From: Bacteroidales bacterium
GTDB taxonomy: Bacteria; Bacteroidota; Bacteroidia; Bacteroidales; UBA7960
Length of the DNA stretch: 11,056 bases
Direction of reading: 5' to 3'
NCBI GenBank assembly: GCA_003555385.1
Contig: PWHO01000232.1
Coordinates: 1 to 11,056, forward strand
The position numbers were made by a program, and so were the translations under genes. The notes beneath the pieces were generated by a model. The model was not told where the DNA came from. It did not search any database and worked only from the letters and a program-made list of their open reading frames with translations. Numbering within the stretch: position 1 is the stretch's first letter; the number at the start of each line of letters is the position of its first letter. Below, one piece after another: positions 1 through 6,822 of this stretch.

Positions 1-11
1 AGGTTCTAGAC

Positions 12-46
12 GGTTGTTGGTTGTTGGTTGTTGGTTGTTGGTTGTT
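12..46 (+). repeat. Tandem GGTTGTT heptamer array (5 copies)
   Basis: Five exact head-to-tail copies of GGTTGTT, with a degenerate sixth (AGTTCTC) directly after. Related GTTGTTAGT and GGTTGTTGG tracts recur at about 104-112, 134-147, 338-349 and 371-379, and inverted at 484-517. The array is a plausible length-variable microsatellite-like tract. Confidence 0.85.
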
Positions 47-116
47 AGTTCTCATGGGCTGAGGATGGTGGGGGTTGCCTGTAACCGGTGGACGGGGCAG
101 GCAGGTTGTTGGTTAC

Positions 117-395
117 GGCGCTGACGCGCCTTTTGGTTGTTGGTTGGTGGGCTGCACCCCCCCGCTCGCTGCCGGGCTGCCCCAGCTAAAATCTACGGGC
201 GGCTCACTGCCGCGCAGGCCAATCCGGCCGCCCAGGCGGTTCATAGGCCGTATCTGATTTTTTAGCGGTGGTTGAATTGGTTGTTCGGGCCCTGTGTGAC
301 AATGCCGGCCGGTGGCCTGCTTGCTGCAGCCCCATCCAGTTGTTAGTTAGTCGGCGCTGACGCGCCTCCAGTTGTTAGTTTCGGCGCTTCGCGCC
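117..395. repeat. Three dispersed GGCGC-loop-GCGCC hairpins
   Basis: Small perfect hairpins occur at 117-130 (GGCGC TGAC GCGCC), 353-366 (same sequence) and 383-395 (GGCGC TTC GCGCC). Each sits next to a GTTGTT-type tract, and two are followed by TTTT. A 5-bp GC stem with a 3-4 nt loop is weak as a terminator, so these are better read as part of the repeat unit. Confidence 0.6.
146..333 (+). repeat. Dispersed intergenic repeat, complete copy A (left plus right halves)
   Basis: The left half (about 146-231) matches the reverse complement of 2374-2464. Its core, 185-231, differs from that copy by a single inserted C. The right half (215-333) matches 1363-1479, including the stretches GGCGGTTCATAGGC, GTATCTGATTTT and ACAATGCCGGCCGGTGG. 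Copy A is therefore the only one of the three that carries both halves. The middle is rich in GGCC-type palindromes. Confidence 0.8.
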
Positions 396-603
396 TTTTA
401 GTTATCATGGCCCGTGTGAACCAACAACCGCTTGGCCCGTTTACCAGGCCACTGGCAGCTTTCCCGGTCCATAGCCCATGAGAACCACCAACCAACAACC
501 AACTAACCAACAACCATTCCCCCCGTTTACCAGCCCAATGGAAATTCTTAATTTAGAGGTTTATTTTGTCCTTTACTGACTTACGTATAAAAGATCTGCT
601 GCA

Positions 604-1353
604 ATGGCCGGAAAACCTTTTGAAAAAGAGTATTGTGTACACATTTATGAAACCGGGATCGACGGAGCGCTGAGGATTGATGCGCTGATGAATTACTTTG
701 AAGAACTGGCATTGCTTCAAAGTGAAGCTGAAGGGGTAGGGTTGGAATATTATCGTAAACACGGGGTGATCTGGTTGCTGCATGGTTTTGACATCCGGTT
801 TGTCCATCCACCTGCATTCAATGACCGAATTGTGGTCCAAACAATCCCCAGTTCTGTATACCGGTTTATGGGCTTCAGAAGCTACCGTGTGCTTGATACC
901 GACCTAAGAGAATTGGCGACTGCCAATTCCTCGTGGATCTTTTTGGACACCAATAAAAAAAGACCAGTACGTGTTGATGAAAACATGAAAAAAGCCTATG
1001 GCCACGATGGTTCACCTGAGGAAAGAATGCATATGGATGAAATACCGTCTTTATCCGGAGCAGACTACATGGCCAGCTTCCGGGTGCTGACTACAGATAT
1101 AGATATCAATCAGCATGTAAATAATGTGGTTTACGTGAAATGGGCCCTGGAGTCGATTCCCCCTTCAATACATGAGACCCACAGGATGGATCGTTTACAG
1201 GTGCAATGGCTCAAAGAAACCTTTGCAGGAAACAAAGTGGATGTTAAAACACAATGCATTACAAATCAAGACCATTTGCGTTGCCTGCATTCCATATCAG
1301 GCAATGACGGCCAGGAAAAATGTAGGCTTGTCACCCATTGGAAATCAAGGTAA
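604..1353 (+). CDS. Acyl-ACP thioesterase (FatA/FatB-like, double hotdog)
   Basis: Predicted cytoplasmic enzyme that hydrolyses acyl-acyl carrier protein to free fatty acid and ACP, ending or diverting fatty acid synthesis. At 249 residues it has the usual length of bacterial members of the Acyl-ACP_TE family (two hotdog domains, about 5-130 and 155-249). The first domain has the typical opening with a conserved YFEELALLQSE segment (31-41). The second contains D167-x-N169-x-H171 followed by VNNVVY, the pattern of the catalytic Asp/Asn/His in plant FatB. E205 lies at the spacing of the further Glu reported there. It stands alone, between two direct repeat copies, and no fatty acid synthesis genes are adjacent. 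There is no Shine-Dalgarno before the ATG, which is common in this phylum, and no convincing promoter. Chain-length preference cannot be told from sequence. Confidence 0.9.
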   Translation: MAGKPFEKEYCVHIYETGIDGALRIDALMNYFEELALLQSEAEGVGLEYYRKHGVIWLLHGFDIRFVHPPAFNDRIVVQTIPSSVYRFMGFRSYRVLDTDLRELATANSSWIFLDTNKKRPVRVDENMKKAYGHDGSPEERMHMDEIPSLSGADYMASFRVLTTDIDINQHVNNVVYVKWALESIPPSIHETHRMDRLQVQWLKETFAGNKVDVKTQCITNQDHLRCLHSISGNDGQEKCRLVTHWKSR

Positions 1354-1361
1354 AGAACGAT

Positions 1362-1479
1362 CCAGGCCAATTCGGCCGCCTGGCGGTTCATAGGCGTATC
1401 TGATTTTCTTATGGGAGGTTTAATTGTTGCCTCAGGCTCTGTGCCACAATGCCGGCCGGTGGACTGCTTGCTGCAGCCC
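1362..1479 (+). repeat. Dispersed intergenic repeat, right-half copy B
   Basis: Matches 215-333 almost throughout, with scattered substitutions and small indels. It begins 9 nt after the thioesterase stop with a hairpin, CCAGGC/GCCTGG around a 10-nt loop (1362-1383). No U-run follows, so it is not a typical intrinsic terminator, although it could still stabilise the mRNA end. Downstream, 1549-1572 holds a degenerate ACCAACC/CTAACTAACC tract like the right arm of copy A. GGCAGCTTTCCC at 1595-1606 also recurs at 454-465. The rest of the 1354-1662 gap shows no gene. Confidence 0.8.
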
Positions 1480-1662
1480 TTTCTTGCTGCATCCCCTCTC
1501 TGGTGAACCCTTGATTTTGACGCGGGCACTCCGAGGCGATCGTTGGGTACACCACACCAACCTAACTAACCCCTCGCCTGTTTTCTTGACCTTCGGCAGC
1601 TTTCCCTTCTACTATATGAATCGCGGGCAACAATGAACGCTAACGGTTCTGATATAGTGTTT

Positions 1663-1953
1663 TCATCCGATTGATATATTCAAATGTCTCCCTAAACCTG
1701 TTTCAATCAATTTATAATATGTTGAAAACTGAATATCACTTTGTCCTCGCTCAATTCTGGAGATATAGCTTTTTTTTGTCCCTGTCCTTGCTGCAAGTTC
1801 TTCCTGAGTTACTTTTGCCTCTTTCCTGGCTTCTTTAAGCATCACTCCTAGTCTGAATGCCAACGAATCAGCATCAAACTTATCTCTTGCTGGAGTCCCT
1901 TTCTCTCCATATTTTTCTTTTAATAAATCTTCAAAATTGGTTGTGTTTTTCAT
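1663..1953 (-). CDS. HigA-type antitoxin, XRE-family helix-turn-helix protein
   Basis: Predicted antitoxin of a type II module: it should bind and neutralise the toxin encoded just upstream and repress the shared promoter. At 96 residues it has an acidic and basic N-terminal segment (about 1-35) and then a Cro/C1-type helix-turn-helix. The recognition region is VTQEELAARTGTKKSYISRIERG (48-70). I chose the ATG at 1953 over an in-frame ATG at 1968. The 1953 start is preceded by GGAGG at ideal spacing (8 nt), and it follows the toxin stop by one base (TAATATG), which implies translational coupling. The 1968 start would overlap the Shine-Dalgarno and the toxin end, and would add five residues. 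Toxin-first order is the usual HigBA arrangement. Family-level assignment is firm; the exact subfamily name is less so. Confidence 0.85.
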   Translation of the reverse strand: MKNTTNFEDLLKEKYGEKGTPARDKFDADSLAFRLGVMLKEARKEAKVTQEELAARTGTKKSYISRIERGQSDIQFSTYYKLIETGLGRHLNISIG

Positions 1954-1954
1954 A

Positions 1955-2299
1955 TTATTTTCCTCCATATTTTTCTATCAAGTATTCGGTTTTAAGCTTT
2001 TCTGCCATTTTAATCTCTTTTTTAGGCGTTTTATGTGTCTTTTTAAGAAAGCAATTGGTAAGTACAACAAGGTTTCCTTTGTCCTGAAAACATAGAATTC
2101 GAATACTTTTAAATGTGGTTATTACCCGTATTTCCCAGATTCCGTCAGTGTTTTCAAGCAACTTGTAAAACTTTTTTGGAATCTGTCTCTCAAATCTTAC
2201 TAAATCAAGAACATATTCAATTTTTTCTTGAATCTTTGAATCCTGACCTTTATAGAAATTGATGAAGTTATTTTTGTATGCAATTACCTCTCTAACCAT
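1955..2299 (-). CDS. HigB/RelE-type toxin (Gp49-like family)
   Basis: Predicted toxin of 114 residues in the RelE/ParE superfamily, Gp49-like branch. Relatives cleave mRNA on the ribosome. Visible family signatures are GIWEIRV (53-59), SIRILCF (65-71) and the strand NLVVLTNCFLKKTHKTP (76-92), then a basic helix starting KKEIKMAE. The basic residues near R58, R67 and K86/K87 are likely to contact RNA. That role is inferred from relatives, not seen directly. It is the first gene of a two-gene operon with the antitoxin. A close promoter match ends only 4 nt before the ATG and no Shine-Dalgarno is present, so the transcript may be leaderless. The module is clearly AT-richer than the genes on either side, which suggests acquisition. 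No frameshift or missing segment is apparent, so the toxin looks intact. Confidence 0.85.
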   Translation of the reverse strand: MVREVIAYKNNFINFYKGQDSKIQEKIEYVLDLVRFERQIPKKFYKLLENTDGIWEIRVITTFKSIRILCFQDKGNLVVLTNCFLKKTHKTPKKEIKMAEKLKTEYLIEKYGGK

Positions 2300-2303
2300 T
2301 ATA

Positions 2304-2334
2304 CAAAGTTAACCAATTAGTTTACATCGTCAAA
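2304..2334 (-). promoter_or_regulatory. Promoter of the toxin-antitoxin operon
   Basis: Read on the minus strand, TTTG (-33 element, 2334-2331) is followed after exactly 19 nt by TAACTTTG (-7 element TAnnTTTG, 2311-2304). This is a very good match to the Bacteroidota housekeeping promoter. Transcription would be expected to begin about 4-7 nt downstream, at or beside the toxin ATG (2299). Confidence 0.7.
2308..2325. promoter_or_regulatory. Candidate antitoxin operator palindrome
   Basis: The 18-nt stretch GTTAACCAATTAGTTTAC is an imperfect palindrome in which 7 of 9 base pairs are symmetric. It lies between the -33 and -7 elements and overlaps the -7 box. This is where an autorepressing XRE antitoxin would be expected to bind. 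The assignment rests on symmetry and position only. Confidence 0.5.
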
Positions 2335-2373
2335 ATATAATGCGACTTTTTCTACGGTCTGAGAACCGTCTGT

Positions 2374-2464
2374 GCGGCCGGATTGGCCTGCGCGCAGTGA
2401 GCCGCCCGTAGATTTTAGCAGGCAACCCGGGAGCGGGAGAGGGGGTGCATTGGCCGCAGCCCAT
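2374..2464 (-). repeat. Dispersed intergenic repeat, inverted left-half copy C
   Basis: The reverse complement of 2374-2419 equals 185-231 except for one missing C. Weaker similarity continues to the stop codon of the patatin gene at 2464. The rest of the 2300-2463 gap holds the toxin promoter and a small hairpin, ACGGT/ACCGT (about 2354-2369). That hairpin has its T-rich side on the wrong flank to terminate the minus-strand patatin transcript. No intrinsic terminator for that gene is visible. Confidence 0.8.
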
Positions 2465-4722
2465 CAAAAAGCCCAACCAAGGTTCAGGTAACCGGTAATC
2501 CGTTTAGACTGGGGGCTGTACGCGAAAGTAAGCTCAAAAGGTCCGATCAGGGAGTCATATCCCAGTGACAGCGCGCCTCCGTAAACCAGGTTATCTGAGC
2601 CAATCTCTTCAGGCCTGTTAAGCATGAAATCATAAAGTGCAGCGTTAGAAAATGCTGAAGCGTAAAGCCCATGTCCTATATGGTATTGATACCCAAGCTG
2701 GCCGGCAAACACCGATTCTGTGATCAGTTCATATTCGTTGAGACCCCAGAAAGTAACCTGGTTGTTAAGAAAAGCGTAGGTGCCGCCCACATTTAAGTTA
2801 TTGATGAAGCCCTGGTTATAATCAAAATTATACCCGAATTGGAATTGTAATAGCTGGGTCAGTGTTTCACTGATCCGCACGTAGGTTTCCCAATTAAGCT
2901 TTGCCTGTAAAAAGTTTCCTATTTCAATACCCATGTCTTCCAGGGTGGAATCCTGGCCATCCAGCCTCAGCGTGGAAAGCGAAGGTTTTTGGTTAAAATG
3001 ATATGAAAGGGATCCTTCAAAAAGTTGCCCCGAGGTAGGGAAAGAGTTCCTGTTCAAACTATTGATATTGTACCTGGCGAACGCATCAAAAGCCCTGATA
3101 TTTCCTTCAATTGTGATCCTCCCCCTCATTCTCGGCGACAACCCCTGGAAACTGAAGCCGGAACCCAGCGAGAAAAATCCATTTGCTCCTGAAACACTAT
3201 TGAAAGAAAGTTCGCTACGGAAGTATCGTTGCCTGTATTCCGCGATGGGTTCAAAATCTTCATACAGGGGGAAAATAATGATCCGTCCTTCGTTAACCAA
3301 ATCAAACCATGAACGCCGCCTGTCACCTGTATAAAAGAGCAAACGGCTTTTGAAAGCCGGATTTTCACCGGCCAGAATGGCCAGTTCACCCATGACGTTG
3401 TAGGTGAACAATCTCTCACTCCCCACCTTCCCAATCAGACCAACCCCGGAAAATGAACTGAAATGAACGGCTGCCGCGAGACTCGAAAAAGGTCGTTCTT
3501 TAAGGTCAACCACCAGAGTGACCCCATTGCCGGCTTCGTCTGATTGCAGGTTATAGTGCACCCGTTCAAAATAGCCCGTCGCAAACAGCCGGTTAATCCC
3601 CCTTGTCAACGCTGAAGAAGTGATGGTGTCTCCGGTAGCAATATTCATTGAGTTCCTTGCGAACCATGGGCGGACGTTTTCCAGCCCGTTGAATTGCAAA
3701 GTATCTATGACAATCTGCATCTGTTCCCTTTCCTGGGCGATATTGCCTTCCCTGTGCTGGTCCCTCTGTGGAAGCTCGAGCAGTTGATCGATCATTTTTC
3801 GGGCAGCAATTTTTCCCTGCTCAATGATCTCTTGTGTGTTGGCGAAACTGGCTGCTGTATATCCTTTAAGGTCCGGCTCAATGTATAGATCAGTCGCTTC
3901 CCTGTTCTGGATGAAAGATTTAGCGTCACTGTAAAATCCCATCTGGTAAATGATATCGATGGGGTTAGTCAATTCATCGGCTGGTCTCAGACCCTGTGAT
4001 ACATTGACACCGATCACATAATCAGCCCCCATATTTTTTGCCTCAACCACAGGAAAGTTGTTGACCACGCCTCCGTCAATCAGTTTCATCCCGTCCCGCT
4101 CTACCGTGGTAAATACCGAGGGGATGGCCATTGAGGCCCGGATGGCTGTGATGAGGTTGCCGTCTTTCAATAGTACGGGATCTCCTGTTTCCACATTGGT
4201 GGCAATGCATGCAAAGGGAATGTCAAGCTGGCTGAAGTCACGTATATCGTGGACATGCAGAAATATCTCATTTAAAGTATTCCATAATTGCTGCCCTTCG
4301 ACGGCACCGGTTTTCAGCTGAATTTTACGCTCGGCCACCGGAACCTCCAGAAAGAATTTCCTGTGGTCCTCCCTTCTTGCAGGATGAATGTAACTCAGGT
4401 TACTGCTTCGGGCAAACATCGACTCCCAGTCCATTCCAATTGCAAATTCCTCAATTTCTTTGGCGGAATAGCCGGAAGCATACATGCCTCCTGCTATGCT
4501 CCCCATACTGGTTCCGGTAATGTAATCTACTCTGACTCCCAGGCTGTCCAGCACATGTAAAACACCGGCGTGGGCAAGCCCCCTCGCGCCACCGCCGCTA
4601 AGTGTAAGCCCCACGGAAATATTTTCAGGAGAACGCTGCTGATTCTCTTTGTTCCCGGAAAAACTTTGGTCCGGGAAAAGTAAACACATACATATTGTAA
4701 GCAAACAGGCGAGTCGGTACAT
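2464..4722 (-). CDS. Patatin-like phospholipase fused to POTRA and outer-membrane beta-barrel
   Basis: Predicted secreted lipid acyl hydrolase tethered to an outer-membrane barrel, the layout of type Vd (PlpD-like) proteins. With the 752-residue start there is a signal peptide (about 1-22). The patatin domain follows (about 35-310), with oxyanion loop GGGARG (43-48), nucleophile S72 in GTSMG, and catalytic D216 in DGGVVNN. Next comes one POTRA-like domain (about 336-413), then a BamA/Omp85-like barrel to the C-terminal Phe. The catalytic dyad is intact, so an active hydrolase is likely; the substrate is unknown. An upstream in-frame ATG at 4803 would add 27 residues. I prefer 4722 because a -7 promoter box lies inside that extension and the signal peptide then starts properly. 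It is divergent from the putative porin gene. Whether the patatin domain faces the periplasm or the exterior is not evident. Confidence 0.88.
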   Translation of the reverse strand: MYRLACLLTICMCLLFPDQSFSGNKENQQRSPENISVGLTLSGGGARGLAHAGVLHVLDSLGVRVDYITGTSMGSIAGGMYASGYSAKEIEEFAIGMDWESMFARSSNLSYIHPARREDHRKFFLEVPVAERKIQLKTGAVEGQQLWNTLNEIFLHVHDIRDFSQLDIPFACIATNVETGDPVLLKDGNLITAIRASMAIPSVFTTVERDGMKLIDGGVVNNFPVVEAKNMGADYVIGVNVSQGLRPADELTNPIDIIYQMGFYSDAKSFIQNREATDLYIEPDLKGYTAASFANTQEIIEQGKIAARKMIDQLLELPQRDQHREGNIAQEREQMQIVIDTLQFNGLENVRPWFARNSMNIATGDTITSSALTRGINRLFATGYFERVHYNLQSDEAGNGVTLVVDLKERPFSSLAAAVHFSSFSGVGLIGKVGSERLFTYNVMGELAILAGENPAFKSRLLFYTGDRRRSWFDLVNEGRIIIFPLYEDFEPIAEYRQRYFRSELSFNSVSGANGFFSLGSGFSFQGLSPRMRGRITIEGNIRAFDAFARYNINSLNRNSFPTSGQLFEGSLSYHFNQKPSLSTLRLDGQDSTLEDMGIEIGNFLQAKLNWETYVRISETLTQLLQFQFGYNFDYNQGFINNLNVGGTYAFLNNQVTFWGLNEYELITESVFAGQLGYQYHIGHGLYASAFSNAALYDFMLNRPEEIGSDNLVYGGALSLGYDSLIGPFELTFAYSPQSKRITGYLNLGWAF

Positions 4723-4750
4723 TTCTAACTGACAACGTTTAAGAGAGATA

Positions 4751-4758
4751 CAAAAATA
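4751..4758 (-). promoter_or_regulatory. -7 promoter element of the patatin-barrel gene
   Basis: On the minus strand this reads TATTTTTG, an exact fit to TAnnTTTG, 28 nt upstream of the ATG at 4722. The -33 element is unclear: TTTG occurs 15 nt away (4777-4774) and again 25 nt away (4787-4784), neither at the ideal spacing. Confidence 0.5.
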
Positions 4759-4899
4759 ATAATAATTGACTGCCAAAAGAATACAAATACCCCGGAGCAG
4801 CATATTTTATCCCAGCAAATACCGTGCAGGACTATGCGGCAGCAGCAAAAAAACGATTACCTTTACAACGCTTTTTTTGACCAATTCCGATATGTAACC

Positions 4900-6801
4900 A
4901 TGCTTCGTAATGTTTTCCTTGTTGGTGTATGGTTTAGTATGGTTTTCCTGATTCCGCTGACGGTATCCGGCGAAGAGGATCCGCCCTCTGTTGTACCCTG
5001 GTTTACGGAAACTGATCTCCTAAATCCGTATTTTGACGGTGACCTTTACCTTGACACCACGCTTTCCGGTTTTCAGCGCTATGATTTTTATTCCGGAGAC
5101 CCTTATTTTTTTGCCGGGAAGGGAAACGTGGGGCATGTAAACCGCTCCCTGGCGTTTGATATCAACCGGAAACAGCATTTTTCACTCTATCCTGACAATA
5201 TATTTCCCGGGTACACTTACTCAATCAGTGACCTTAAGTTCTACAGGCCGGATTTTGTGTATTCCGAATTGTTTTATGTGACTGGTTCAGAAAACGAACA
5301 GTTATTTACCGCAAGGCATAATCAGCGTTTTCATGAGAATGTATATGGCGGGATGGAATATCAGGTGGTAAACTCTCCGGGGTATTACAGCCGGGTCCGG
5401 TCAAGGAATGCCAGTTTGTTGCTTACCCTGGATGTCACACCTTCTGAGCGCTACCAGGTATTGGGAAGTTTTGTGGTAAACCGGGTGAAAAATATGGAGA
5501 GCGGTGGGCTGCAGGATCACCTGGGGTTTGAAGAGGATGAGGTGCGCGACAGCGTATTCCTGTATGATGCTGCCGCACGTTACCGTGAGCTGGCATTTCG
5601 CATTCATCAGTCTTATGAGCCCGGGATTCACCTGGGAAATGACACTTTGGAAAATGGTCGCTTCCTGAGTTTTGGGGTATTAAGGCATTCGGCAGAATAC
5701 CGGCGGGAGGCATATGTTTTCGAAGAAGGAGGGATGCCTTCACCAGCTTTCTATCCCCGGGAAACCCCGTTCAACGAACAATTTACTTACGATTCAACCC
5801 TGGTGCATGTGCTGGAGAACAGGCTTAGCTGGTCCAGCCAGGTTGCCGGAAGTGAAGACAGGCGCTTTCCGATAAATCTCACCGTATTTCTTGAACATCG
5901 CCTGGTAAATATCAGGCAGCCCGGCCTGGCTGAACAGGGGGCAGAAGAATTTTTCAGGAAGGAGCGGTTTTCACAATTCGAACCCGGGGTTGAGGTTCGC
6001 TCTGATCCCGAGCTGTTTTTGTCAATTGACGGATTCGCTAAATACACTTATGGCGGTTACAACGATCAGGATCTTAGCATTATGGGCGGGATAAATGCCG
6101 GCAGGGTGTCTGATGCATCCCGGTTGCGCCTTGAAGCTGCCTACCTTGAACGGCAGGCCCCCTATTTCTACAGTCGGTTTAACAGCAATTATGTGCGTTG
6201 GGACAATGATTTCAGTACCTCACGCACCCTGAATCTCAATGTGAGGTATTCGTGGAACAACCTCTCCCTTAGAGGAGACTATTATTTGCTGAGTCGTCCG
6301 GTTTTTTTGAATGCGGCTGCTTATCCTGTGCAACTACCACGTGAAAATGCCGTTTCTGTATGGACCGCCCGGATATCGGCAGGATTTGAACCGGGTGTGT
6401 TTCGCACAAAGCATGAATTGTTGTACCAGTTTCTGGATAAACGACATTATGAGCAGTTTCCGCGGTGGATCAGTAATCATTCCTTCTATGCGGCTTTCAG
6501 CCTGTTCGAAGATGCACTGTTTACGCATATCGGGTTTGATGTAAGGTATAATGCTCCATATGAGCCGATGGCATATATGCCTGTGTTGAGGCAATTTTAC
6601 CGCCAGTATGATTATGAAAGCGGTCATGTTTTTCTTGTGGATGCATTTGTCAATGCCCGGATCAGCCGGGCGAGGCTTTTTGTGAAATTTCAGCATCTCG
6701 CCGGCCTGGTGTTTGAACATGGTCAGGTGTACGACATTCCATTCTATCCATTACCCGAAGCAATGTTCAAGTTCGGTGTTTCCTGGATGTTTTTCGATTA
6801 A
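4900..6801 (+). CDS. Putative outer-membrane porin (Porin_10-like)
   Basis: Predicted outer-membrane beta-barrel protein of 633 residues. It opens with a clear signal peptide (charged MLRN, hydrophobic core to about 20, then TVSGEE). The mature part is rich in Tyr, Phe, Arg and alternating strand patterns, with no cytoplasmic-enzyme motif. An early segment, GNVGHVNRSLAFD, and the later HNQRFHENVYGGMEYQ resemble the Bacteroidota 'putative porin' family. The end, KFGVSWMFFD, looks like a barrel-closing strand. An ATG at 4834 would add 22 residues in front of the signal peptide; I prefer 4900 because the signal sequence then begins at the N-terminus. Neither start has a good Shine-Dalgarno, and I found no convincing promoter in the 177-nt divergent gap. 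Substrate unknown; the family name is from recall of its general pattern. Confidence 0.72.
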   Translation: MLRNVFLVGVWFSMVFLIPLTVSGEEDPPSVVPWFTETDLLNPYFDGDLYLDTTLSGFQRYDFYSGDPYFFAGKGNVGHVNRSLAFDINRKQHFSLYPDNIFPGYTYSISDLKFYRPDFVYSELFYVTGSENEQLFTARHNQRFHENVYGGMEYQVVNSPGYYSRVRSRNASLLLTLDVTPSERYQVLGSFVVNRVKNMESGGLQDHLGFEEDEVRDSVFLYDAAARYRELAFRIHQSYEPGIHLGNDTLENGRFLSFGVLRHSAEYRREAYVFEEGGMPSPAFYPRETPFNEQFTYDSTLVHVLENRLSWSSQVAGSEDRRFPINLTVFLEHRLVNIRQPGLAEQGAEEFFRKERFSQFEPGVEVRSDPELFLSIDGFAKYTYGGYNDQDLSIMGGINAGRVSDASRLRLEAAYLERQAPYFYSRFNSNYVRWDNDFSTSRTLNLNVRYSWNNLSLRGDYYLLSRPVFLNAAAYPVQLPRENAVSVWTARISAGFEPGVFRTKHELLYQFLDKRHYEQFPRWISNHSFYAAFSLFEDALFTHIGFDVRYNAPYEPMAYMPVLRQFYRQYDYESGHVFLVDAFVNARISRARLFVKFQHLAGLVFEHGQVYDIPFYPLPEAMFKFGVSWMFFD

Positions 6802-6822
6802 CAATGCCCGGTCGCTCCCTTA

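Larger units (their letters stand above)
12..517. repeat. MITE-like repeat block with imperfect inverted ends (copy A)
   Basis: This gene-free block opens with five tandem GGTTGTT heptamers (12-46) followed by GTTCTCATGGGCT (48-60). It closes with the reverse complement AGCCCATGAGAAC (473-485) followed by an AACAACC-rich tract (486-517). The two arms are about 45 nt each, run in opposite orientation, and share a perfect 13-nt inner match. Between them lie the repeat core (about 146-333) that recurs twice further on, and three small GGCGC/GCGCC hairpins. I see no transposase and no credible ORF; a 60-codon frame at 75-257 has a low-complexity composition and lies inside the repeat. The arrangement resembles a non-autonomous mobile element, but target-site duplications cannot be confirmed because the left end is only 11 nt from the window edge. 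Confidence 0.5.

Noticed and set aside
75..257. 60-codon open frame in the left repeat region
   Set aside because: It runs through the repeat core, has a Pro/Arg/Gly-rich low-complexity product and lacks a start signal.
12..517. CRISPR-like array suggested by the repeated GTTGTT tracts
   Set aside because: The units are contiguous heptamers or irregularly spaced tracts, with no regular 25-40 nt repeats, no unique spacers and no cas genes.
541..600. Promoter for the thioesterase around TTATTTTG
   Set aside because: It misses the A of the TAnnTTTG box and has no -33 partner at suitable spacing.
1362..1383. Hairpin after the thioesterase as an intrinsic terminator
   Set aside because: No U-run follows, and the hairpin is part of the dispersed repeat.
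1857..2087. 76-codon plus-strand frame over the toxin-antitoxin genes
   Set aside because: It is antisense to two well-supported genes, and its hydrophobic character follows from the AT-rich complement.
2354..2369. Hairpin ACGGT/ACCGT near a T-run as terminator of the patatin-barrel gene
   Set aside because: The T-run is on the plus strand before the hairpin, so on the transcribed minus strand it would be A's after a weak 5-bp stem.
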